This document shows, one piece after another, positions 32,074-38,940 of a stretch of DNA of 64,000 nt. The notes below the pieces were generated by a model, which was given only the letters and a program-made list of their open reading frames with translations, was not told the DNA's origin and did no database searches. Every line of letters begins with the position of its first letter. The first letter of the stretch is position 1. The DNA lies in the NCBI RefSeq assembly GCF_002154225.1, contig NZ_MTSE01000001.1, positions 558,001-622,000 of the forward strand, given 5' to 3'. Source of the DNA: Hymenobacter crusticola. GTDB lineage: Bacteria; Bacteroidota; Bacteroidia; Cytophagales; Hymenobacteraceae. A program made the translations under genes and the position numbers.

Positions 32074-32766
32074 TTATCTGTTCAGCATACCTAGCCCAAA
32101 AAAGAACAGAAGTTGCAGCAGATACACGAACGGCACCAGCGGATTGCGCTTCACGAAGTAGGTGCGATTGTAATACACTTGCAGGATAAGCGCCAGCGCA
32201 AACCAAGCCTTGAAGTTCTGCATCGGAATCACGTTGTACTGCCAGGTCCAGAAGTCGTAGCGTACGGCCACTGGCTCAATGCACACATCCATGCCCACCA
32301 CCAGCACCGCCGCAAGCAGGGCACGCACAAAGCTAGGTACGCGCACATACTCAGCCAGGATACCGCCCATGTAGGTCAGCATAAGCCAGTTGAGGCCAAT
32401 AAGCAGGGGTACGCTCATCCACTTCCAGCCGAGCACCGTCCCATACTCATACTGTCCAAACAGCCGGCCCGTCTGCACGCCAGCCACCTCCACAAAGAAG
32501 CTGACGGCGGCTACCGTGACGCAAAACACCACGAAGGCCGTGCCCCGGTCGGGCTGAAACGCCAGCAGCAACAGCATGGTGAGCAGCAGGTTGAGCGGTA
32601 CAAACTGCAAGTAAAAGCTAGGGTCTTTGGAAAACGCTAGCCCGATAAAGCCCGTGACGTGGAAAAGCAACAACACGCCTTGCGCCACGCGTAGCCGCCG
32701 CGTGTATGCACCGGACGCGGCTAACTGCGTAGGAGGAGCCTGTTGAGTTGATTCAGGAAAAGACAT
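32074..32766 (-). CDS. cruF: Carotenoid biosynthesis protein, CruF-type 1',2'-hydratase
   Basis: The 230-residue integral membrane protein has about seven hydrophobic helices after a polar N-terminus. The conserved stretch FFVEVAGVQTGRLFGQYEYG, followed by VPLLIGLNWLMLTY and the late DFWTWQYNVIPMQNF, is the DUF422/CruF signature. CruF adds water to the psi end of gamma-carotene-type carotenoids in the inner membrane. The desaturase gene lies 150 bases upstream on the same strand, which fits the hydroxylation/3',4'-desaturation pair used in Bacteroidota to make flexixanthin- or saproxanthin-type pigments. Other pathway genes (crtB, crtY, crtW, crtZ) are not in the window. Confidence 0.88.
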   Translation of the reverse strand: MSFPESTQQAPPTQLAASGAYTRRLRVAQGVLLLFHVTGFIGLAFSKDPSFYLQFVPLNLLLTMLLLLAFQPDRGTAFVVFCVTVAAVSFFVEVAGVQTGRLFGQYEYGTVLGWKWMSVPLLIGLNWLMLTYMGGILAEYVRVPSFVRALLAAVLVVGMDVCIEPVAVRYDFWTWQYNVIPMQNFKAWFALALILQVYYNRTYFVKRNPLVPFVYLLQLLFFFGLGMLNR

Positions 32767-32916
32767 TAGTGAGAAATGCTGAGGGGCTACGGTTGGAAAG
32801 CTGCAGGTCTTTACGACGCCGAGCGAATTTGTTTTGGCAATGTGGCTAGCTAGCTACGTTGGCCAGGCGGCCCAAAGGCTACTACTGGCTATTAATTCAG
32901 CTTTCTTCCTTCAAAG

Positions 32917-34437
32917 TTAATCAACAAGATCGGCTACAATCTTGGCGGAAAGCAAACACAATGGAATACCACCACCAGGGTGTACACTGCCACCACAAAA
33001 GTACAGCCCTTCCAGCTTCCGCGAAAAGTTGGGGTGGCGCAGAAACGCGGCCAGGGGGTTGTTGGAGCTGCTGCCGTAAAGCGCGCCCCCAAACGAGGAC
33101 GTGCGCTGCTCGATACCGCGTGGGTCCCACACCTGCTCGGCCCGGATAAGCGGCTCAACGGGCGTGCCTAGGCTGCGGCTCACTTTGTCGAGCACGGCTT
33201 GCCGGGTTTGCTGAATAAGGGCGTCCCAATCCTGACCTTGGTGGTGAGGCACATTCACCATCACAAACCAGTTTTCGTGACCGGCGGGAGCATCGGTGGG
33301 CGTCTTTTTGGAGGTGATGTTCACGTAAACCGTGGGATCTTCGGCGACGGTTTTCTGCTTGAAAATGGCGTCGAACTCCTTTTGGTAATCCTGGGAGAAA
33401 AAGATGTTGTGCACGCCTAGCTCATCAAACGAATGGGCAATACCCCAGTAATAAATCAGGGCCGAAGAAGAGCGCGGCTGCCCTAGGGTGCGCTCCGGGG
33501 CGGGCTGGCTCGGCAGCAGCTTGCGGTAGGTTGGCACCACATCCATATTGCTGACCACCAATCCCATGTCGTACACATCTTGGGGCGTGCGTACGCCCGT
33601 CACGCGGCCACCCGCCGTCAGGATTTCCGTCACGGGTTCGTTGTAATGAAAGCTTACGCCTAGCTCTTCGGCCAGCTCCACTAGGCTGCGCGCAATGCTG
33701 TAGATGCCGCCCTCGGGGTAGAACGCGCCAATGCCGTGTTCCAGGTGCGGAATCAGGCTGAGCGTGGCTGGGGCTTGATAGGGGTCGGAGCCGTTGTAGG
33801 TGGCGAAGCGGTCGAAGAGCTGCACGAGGCGCGGATCTTGGAAGGCACTGGCGTGGCGCTGGTGCATGGTACCCGTGAGCCCTAGGCTCGGCAGCGCCGC
33901 CAAAGCTTTCAGCACATCGGCGTGGAAGTACGTACCCGCTTTGTGCAGCGACTTGTGCAGAAACGTCTTCTCCGTTGCCTCGTAGGCGTGGGCGCTTCGG
34001 TCCAAAAAGCGCACTACATCAGCAGCCGGCACCCCTAGCTTGGCCTCGATTTCGACAGCAAACTTCTTGGTATCCGCCCAGGCGTTGAGGCGCGTGCCGT
34101 CGGCAAAGAAGTAGTGGGTAATGGGGTCGAGCCGCTCATAGCGAAAGTGCTCCTTGGGGTCGCGCCCCGCCAGCCGAAATAGGTCATCGACTAGTTGCGG
34201 CATTGTAAATAACGACGGCCCGGCATCGAAGCGGTAGCCGCCGGGCAGTTCGAACTGGTGCATCTTCCCCCCGAAAGTATCGGCGGCTTCAAACACCGTC
34301 ACGGCGTGGCCTTTTAGCGCCAGCCGCACGGCAGTAGCAATGCCAGCAATGCCCGCCCCAATGACGGCAGCAGGTGATTTGAGGGAGGAAGCGAGTTTCG
34401 GTCGGGCCACTGAGTTTTCGTAAGATGCACTTAGCAC
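32917..34437 (-). CDS. crtD: Carotenoid desaturase of the CrtI/CrtD family
   Basis: The 506-residue flavoprotein has the FAD motif AAVIGAGIAGIATAVRLALKG near residue 25. It also has the CrtI-family stretch YRFDAGPSLFTMP near 92, a central YPEGGIYSIARSL motif and the C-terminal GLYFCGGSVHPGGGIPLCLLSAK typical of phytoene/carotenoid desaturases. Because cruF lies directly downstream, the 1'-hydroxycarotenoid 3',4'-desaturase role (CrtD) is more likely than phytoene desaturation (CrtI), but sequence reading alone cannot separate the two. The first start available is a GTG at 34437; there is no in-frame ATG close to the FAD motif, so the exact N-terminus is uncertain. It probably forms an operon with cruF. 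Confidence 0.85.
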   Translation of the reverse strand: MLSASYENSVARPKLASSLKSPAAVIGAGIAGIATAVRLALKGHAVTVFEAADTFGGKMHQFELPGGYRFDAGPSLFTMPQLVDDLFRLAGRDPKEHFRYERLDPITHYFFADGTRLNAWADTKKFAVEIEAKLGVPAADVVRFLDRSAHAYEATEKTFLHKSLHKAGTYFHADVLKALAALPSLGLTGTMHQRHASAFQDPRLVQLFDRFATYNGSDPYQAPATLSLIPHLEHGIGAFYPEGGIYSIARSLVELAEELGVSFHYNEPVTEILTAGGRVTGVRTPQDVYDMGLVVSNMDVVPTYRKLLPSQPAPERTLGQPRSSSALIYYWGIAHSFDELGVHNIFFSQDYQKEFDAIFKQKTVAEDPTVYVNITSKKTPTDAPAGHENWFVMVNVPHHQGQDWDALIQQTRQAVLDKVSRSLGTPVEPLIRAEQVWDPRGIEQRTSSFGGALYGSSSNNPLAAFLRHPNFSRKLEGLYFCGGSVHPGGGIPLCLLSAKIVADLVD

Positions 34438-34575
34438 GCACTATAAACCACAAAACTCACTTTATTTCTTCCACGTGCGCATGAAAAAGTGTGCGTAGCG
34501 ATACACAACCTAGCACATCTGTGCCTAATACCTCAGCATTTAGCATAAGCAGTACCGTAGTCGCTAAACCTAGCT

Positions 34576-35769
34576 CTACCCCACCGCTAACACCAGCCCC
34601 TTGAGGTACTCGCCTTCCGGGTGAAACAAGCTCACGGGGTGGTCGGCGGGCTGGGTGAGGCGGTGCAGGATGCGCGCGGGCCGGCCGGCTTCGATGGCGG
34701 CAGCCAGCACCGCGCCTTCAAACAGCTCAGCCGAAACCACTTGCGAACAGCTAAACGTGAACAGCAGCCCGCCCGGTGCAATGCGCTTCAGGCCCTCAAT
34801 GTTCAGGCGCTTGTAGCCCATGAGGGCGTTGTGGCGGGCCGAAAGGTGCTTGGCAAACGCCGGCGGGTCGAGCACGATGAGGTCGTATTGCTCCTGGCTA
34901 GCTTTCATGAAGCTGAACACGTCTTGGGCATACGCTTCGTGCTTGCTGGCTAGGCCGGTGAGTTCGGCGTTGCGGTCGGTGAGCTCGATGGCGCGCTTGG
35001 AGCTATCCACGGAGTGCACCAGCTCGGCGCCGGCTTGCAGGGCGTAGGAGCTGAAGCCGCCGGTGTAGCAGAAGGTATTGAGCACGCGGCGGCCGGGCGC
35101 GTAGCGGGCCAGCAGCTGCCGGTTGTCGCGCTGGTCGATGAAGAAGCCCGTCTTCTGGCCTGTTTCCCAATCTACGGCGAAGGGCTGACCGTTTTCGTGC
35201 ACAATGTGCTCGGCGCCGCTCGACTGCCCAAAGAGGTAGCTGTTCTTCGCGTCGGGAGCCGCTTTGGCGGGCACGGTTTCGGCGCTCTTGTCGTAGATGG
35301 CTTTCAGGTTATTGCCGAGCACTTGCTGGAGGGCGGCCGCGATCTGAGGGCGAGCTAGGTACATGCCGGCACTGTGCGCTTGCAGCACCGCTACGTTGTC
35401 GTACACGTCCACGATGAGGCCGGGCAGACCATCGCCTTCGGCGTGCACAAGGCGGTACACGTTGGTTTGCGGGTTGCTGCCGGTCAGGCCTAGGTTCTGG
35501 CGCAGCTGGTAAGCGTTGCGCAGCCGTTCTTCCCAAAACGCCGAGTCTGGCTCGGCGGCATCGGCGCCGAAGCGCAACATCCGCACGGCAATGGAGCCCG
35601 GCGCGTAATGCCCCACCCCGAGCGGCTCACCATTGGCAGCCTGCACGGCTACTACCTCTCCTTCCTGCGGCTGCCCTTGCATGCGGGCAATAGCGCCCGA
35701 AAACACCCACGGGTGCAAGCGGCGCAATGATTGATCTTTACCAGGTTTGAGGGTGATGGTAGCGGGCAT
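34576..35769 (-). CDS. rlmI: 23S rRNA m5C methyltransferase, RlmI-type class I SAM enzyme
   Basis: Using the ATG complement of 35767-35769, the product is 397 residues, as expected for RlmI. A longer frame to 35895 has no family resemblance, and a TACCTTTG promoter box at 35797-35804 falls just upstream of the chosen start. The N-terminal PUA-like domain begins ITLKPGKDQSLRRLHPWVFSGAI. The methyltransferase domain has VLNTFCYTGGFSSYAL (SAM loop), the DPPAFAK motif and the catalytic-type Cys in FTFSCSQVV. It methylates 23S rRNA (C1962 in E. coli) in the cytosol. It is convergent with nothing; crtD lies downstream on the same strand, 138 bases away. Confidence 0.93.
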   Translation of the reverse strand: MPATITLKPGKDQSLRRLHPWVFSGAIARMQGQPQEGEVVAVQAANGEPLGVGHYAPGSIAVRMLRFGADAAEPDSAFWEERLRNAYQLRQNLGLTGSNPQTNVYRLVHAEGDGLPGLIVDVYDNVAVLQAHSAGMYLARPQIAAALQQVLGNNLKAIYDKSAETVPAKAAPDAKNSYLFGQSSGAEHIVHENGQPFAVDWETGQKTGFFIDQRDNRQLLARYAPGRRVLNTFCYTGGFSSYALQAGAELVHSVDSSKRAIELTDRNAELTGLASKHEAYAQDVFSFMKASQEQYDLIVLDPPAFAKHLSARHNALMGYKRLNIEGLKRIAPGGLLFTFSCSQVVSAELFEGAVLAAAIEAGRPARILHRLTQPADHPVSLFHPEGEYLKGLVLAVG

Positions 35770-35796
35770 GAGCAACTGATTCGGAAATGAAAGCGA

Positions 35797-35804
35797 CAAA
35801 GGTA
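35797..35804 (-). promoter_or_regulatory. Bacteroidota -7 promoter element of rlmI
   Basis: Minus-strand TACCTTTG matches TAnnTTTG exactly, 28 bases upstream of the chosen rlmI ATG. It helps decide the start. No clear -33 TTTG lies at the consensus spacing. Confidence 0.5.
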
Positions 35805-35911
35805 CATCCGCCGAAGCAGTTACCGCCGCGCAAAGTTCCACCAAGCCTTGCCTGCCGGTCCGACGATGCAGGTGCCGACCAGTATCGCTGAACAAACTAT
35901 TAAAACAACCC

Positions 35912-36053
35912 GCGCCCGCCGGTCCGACGCCCTAGGCGTCCGACCGGTTGTCGTCAGAACGAGTCGTTTGGACCGATAGCCATTCACCTAGCTTGTGCAG
36001 GCGTCAGCACGCAACAACCGGTCGGACGCCTAGGGCGTCGGACCGGCGGGCGC
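35912..36053. repeat. Long inverted repeat with perfect 40-bp arms (GTCCGACG family, copy 1)
   Basis: Bases 35912-35951 are the exact reverse complement of 36014-36053, with a 62-base loop. Each arm also contains the palindromic core GTCCGACGCCCTAGGCGTC-like. The right arm ends four bases before the stop of the SRPBCC gene (36057). A second, slightly diverged copy of the same element lies at 48667-48806. Confidence 0.95.
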
Positions 36054-36056
36054 CAC

Positions 36057-36500
36057 CTAGCGGAACGTGCGGCGGTAGATTGGCTTGCGATAGGCAAACT
36101 GCGCCCACATGGCGGGGTACAGCAGCGCGTCGAGCCACCGGAACGCCGTGCGGTACTCCAGCGCATCCACGATTACGCTGCCCGTGCCACCAGGAGCAGG
36201 CTCGATGAGGTGGCGGTGGCGCCAAAAGCGCAGGGGCTTGGGCAACGTTTGGCCTTCATCAACAAAGTAGTGGGTGCCGTCGGGTAGCACGCCATCGTCG
36301 GTGATGAGGCTAGTCCAGCGCTGGCGCACAGGGCCGGCTTGTAGCTCAATTTCCACAACGTCGTCGCGGCGGCAGCCATCGAAGCGCAGCAGGTTTAGCT
36401 TGGGGAAAGGCGGCGCTAGGCTCAGGAACAAGGCGCGGGTGAAGCCGGCCATAACCTGGGCGGGCGATTGGCGAACATAGGTGCGCAGGGTGACGTGCAT
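36057..36500 (-). CDS. SRPBCC-fold ligand-binding protein
   Basis: From the ATG complement of 36498-36500 the product is 147 residues. A frame to 36587 adds a poorly coding extension. The order of elements fits a START/SRPBCC-type cavity protein as common in this phylum: a first strand MHVTLRTYVRQSPAQVMAGF, FPKLNLLRFDG, the strand pairs VVEIELQAGPVRQRWTSLI, RFWRHRHLIEP, SVIVDALEYRT and a C-terminal helix WLDALLYPAMWAQFAYRK. Its ligand and function are unknown. It is divergent from the oxoamine-synthase-like gene and upstream of rlmI, separated from it by the 40-bp-arm inverted repeat. Confidence 0.65.
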   Translation of the reverse strand: MHVTLRTYVRQSPAQVMAGFTRALFLSLAPPFPKLNLLRFDGCRRDDVVEIELQAGPVRQRWTSLITDDGVLPDGTHYFVDEGQTLPKPLRFWRHRHLIEPAPGGTGSVIVDALEYRTAFRWLDALLYPAMWAQFAYRKPIYRRTFR

Positions 36501-36626
36501 AGCTAGGCAACGTAGCCTCAATTGTTTTGTTTGCCGTAAGCAAGTATATGAATGCCCTGCTCGGCTAGCACCTTCCGTGTTTGGCATCTTTGCAGTCCCT
36601 GGCTTTTCCCCTCATCTCACGTTCTC

Positions 36627-37694
36627 GTGCCTACAATCGACCATTTACCCGGCCGCACCCTCGTGGTCGACGGCCACGAATACTTGTTTTGCAGCGGTAC
36701 CAGCTACCTAGGTATGGCTCGCCATGCTGCTTTTATGGACCTAGTGCAGGAAGGCATGCACCACTACGGCACCAACTACAGCAGCTCGCGCCACTCCAAC
36801 CTGCAACTGGCAGTGTTCGAGGAAGCCGAGCAGCTTTTGCGGCAGCAAACCGGCGCAGCGTCGGCCCTCACGGTATCGTCGGGCTACTTGGCGGGACAAA
36901 TGGCCGTGCGGGCGCTTGCCCAACATGGCCGTTTTGAGTATGCGCCCGGTACGCACCCGGCCGCTTGGCTTGCCGAGCACCCGGCTGCCATGAACCACCC
37001 AATCACATACGACACCTGGAGCAAGGACCTCCTGCATCGCCTAGGTTCTACGGCGCCCGAACCGGTAGTTATCGTTAGCAACTCGCTGGATCCCTTGCAC
37101 GTGGAGCGCTACGACTTCCGCTGGACCGCTCACTTACCCACCGACCGTCCCATTACGTTGCTGCTCGATGACTCGCACGGTTTCGGCGTCATCGGCCAGG
37201 AGGGCGCGGGCATCATTACCGAAATAGAAGTACCTAGGTCGGTGCGGCTGGTGGTGGTCAGCTCGTTGGGCAAAGCCTATGGTATTCCGGGCGGCGTTGT
37301 GTTGTCGGACGCCGACTTCTTGACTCAGCTACAGCGCAGCGGGTTCTTCGGGGCTAGCTCGCCTGTGGTGCCTGCGTATTTATACGCCTTTACACGGGCC
37401 CAAGAGCTGTACGCGCAGGCGCGGCAGCAGCTGCAAGCCAATATAGCACAGTTTGCCGAAGCCATTGGTCCACTTGGTCTGTTCGATTTCGCGCCCGGCT
37501 TTCCGGTGTTCTACACGGCGGTGAATGCCCTCTCTTCCTATCTGGAGAAGCATAAGGTCTTGATTTCCAGCTTCGCATATCCAACGCCCGCCGACCCCTG
37601 CATTACACGGATCGTCCTGAGCAGCTTGCATACGTCTGCCGATGTGGCGCGCGTGGCCGAGCTAGTGCGCAGCTTTGCCTTAGGCACCAAGTAA
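36627..37694 (+). CDS. PLP-dependent oxoamine-synthase-like enzyme (aminotransferase class I/II fold)
   Basis: With the GTG at 36627 the product is 355 residues, short for the BioF/KBL/SPT family (about 390). The ATG at 36552 lies before a GCATCTTTG sequence that looks like a promoter -7 box (36583-36592), so I prefer the GTG. Family features are YLFCSGTSYLGM near the N-terminus, YGTNYSSSRHSN, the PLP-contacting LLLDDSHGFGVIGQ, and the PLP lysine Lys216 in SSLGKAYGIPGG. Such enzymes condense an amino acid with an acyl-CoA or act as aminotransferases. Nothing nearby indicates a biotin or sphingolipid pathway, so the substrate is open. Confidence 0.82.
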   Translation: MPTIDHLPGRTLVVDGHEYLFCSGTSYLGMARHAAFMDLVQEGMHHYGTNYSSSRHSNLQLAVFEEAEQLLRQQTGAASALTVSSGYLAGQMAVRALAQHGRFEYAPGTHPAAWLAEHPAAMNHPITYDTWSKDLLHRLGSTAPEPVVIVSNSLDPLHVERYDFRWTAHLPTDRPITLLLDDSHGFGVIGQEGAGIITEIEVPRSVRLVVVSSLGKAYGIPGGVVLSDADFLTQLQRSGFFGASSPVVPAYLYAFTRAQELYAQARQQLQANIAQFAEAIGPLGLFDFAPGFPVFYTAVNALSSYLEKHKVLISSFAYPTPADPCITRIVLSSLHTSADVARVAELVRSFALGTK

Positions 37695-37742
37695 GAAACG
37701 GTTCGGATCCTAAGGAAAGAGCACTTGCTTACGTACAGCAGA

Positions 37743-37824
37743 ACGTCATGCGGAGCTGGCCGCAGCCTCTTTGCCGCCAGCGCAGATGATTGCTGCCGCG
37801 GTAGAGAGGCGGCGACCAGCCCCG
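37743..37824. repeat. Degenerate intergenic inverted repeat (GAACGTCATGC family)
   Basis: Arms of 27 bases at 37751-37777 and 37798-37824 pair with five mismatches (CGGAGCTGGCCGCAGCCTCT type). The leading words GAACGTCATGC...GCTGGCCG.AG...CTCT..CCGC recur, reverse-complemented, at 54199-54275 and in part at 45508-45545, so this looks like a dispersed family. Confidence 0.7.
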
Positions 37825-37962
37825 TGTGACCATCCTGTTTCTCGCGGTTTTTCGCGTGAGCGCACTAGCGGCCCAAAGCTGTTGGCACAACTTCATGTAG
37901 TCAACACTCGTCTTTTAGCTTATTCGATTTTCTTTTTTGCGCTCCAAACCCACACGCATACC

Positions 37963-38778
37963 ATGGCACTTTCACCTAAACAACGATTACGCAACCAAGT
38001 AGCGCTGGTCACGGGGGCTAGCTCCGGCATCGGCGCGGGCGTCGCCAAGTCACTCGCCGCCGACGGCGCTACCGTCGTCGTGAACTATCACAGCGACGAG
38101 GAAGGCGCCAACAAGACCAAGCAAGAAATTGAGGAGATGGGTGGCAAAGCCATCATCGTGCAGGCCGACGTGAGCAAGGAGGAGGAAGTGCAAAGCATGT
38201 TCAAGCAGACTGTTGAGCAGCTGGGTACTGTGCACATCCTCATCAATAACTCCGGCCTGCAAGACGACGCCAAGTTCCTGGATATGACCCTGGAACAGTG
38301 GAATAAAGTAATCGGGGTGAACCTAACCGGGCAGTTTCTGTGCGCCCGCGAAGCCGCCCGCGAATTTGTACGGCGCGGCCCGCAGCCCGAAATTTCCAAG
38401 GCTACCGGCAAGATCATCTGCATGAGCTCCGTGCACGAGGTGATTCCGTGGGCAGGGCACGTGAACTATGCTAGCTCGAAGGGCGGTATCATGCTGCTGA
38501 TGAAGAGCATAGCCCAGGAGCTAGCCCCGCACAAAATCCGGGTGAACAGCATCGGACCCGGCGCCATTGCCACCCCCATTAACGCCAGCGCCCGCGACAC
38601 GCCCGAGGAAGAAAAGAGCCTGCTTACGCTCATCCCCTACGGCCGCATCGGCGAGCCCAAAGACATTGGCGATGTGGCTGCCTGGCTAGCTTCCGACGAG
38701 GCTGACTACGTGACCGGCACCACCATCTTCGCCGACGGCGGCATGACATTGTATCCTGGTTTTGCGGATAACGGCTAA
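37963..38778 (+). CDS. Glucose 1-dehydrogenase-like SDR
   Basis: From ATG 37963 the product is 271 residues; the open frame begins at 37771 inside the inverted repeat, and those residues are rejected. The NAD(P) motif TGASSGIG is near residue 20, the NNSG motif (LINNSGLQDD) near 97, and catalytic Ser and YxxxK in MSSVHEVIPWAGHVNYASSKGG near 165-175. PGAIATPIN and the C-terminal TGTTIFADGGMTLYPGF follow. The pattern is that of the glucose-1-dehydrogenase-like SDR group, often stress-related in practice. It is 162 bases before the GH63-like gene, same strand. Confidence 0.88.
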   Translation: MALSPKQRLRNQVALVTGASSGIGAGVAKSLAADGATVVVNYHSDEEGANKTKQEIEEMGGKAIIVQADVSKEEEVQSMFKQTVEQLGTVHILINNSGLQDDAKFLDMTLEQWNKVIGVNLTGQFLCAREAAREFVRRGPQPEISKATGKIICMSSVHEVIPWAGHVNYASSKGGIMLLMKSIAQELAPHKIRVNSIGPGAIATPINASARDTPEEEKSLLTLIPYGRIGEPKDIGDVAAWLASDEADYVTGTTIFADGGMTLYPGFADNG

Positions 38779-38816
38779 TTCGCCGCATGTTGCGCCTTGC
38801 TTAGGAAAGTAACGAC

Positions 38817-38854
38817 GGCTAGGCCCCCTGCTTTTCAAGGAGGGGAGCCTAGCC
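38817..38854. repeat. Short hairpin between SDR and GH63-like genes
   Basis: GGCTAGGC..CCC pairs with GGG..GCCTAGCC (38817-38854) around TTTTCAAGGA. It resembles the AGGGGAG/CTCCCC element downstream of thrC and may be a terminator-like remnant of it. Confidence 0.6.
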
Positions 38855-38940
38855 CTGGCTTCTCCTTTGGAATGCGCGCATCGAGCAAGCCGGGTTTACC
38901 AGACTGAGGTTCCTTATCTATTTGCCAGCCGCCCTCCCCC

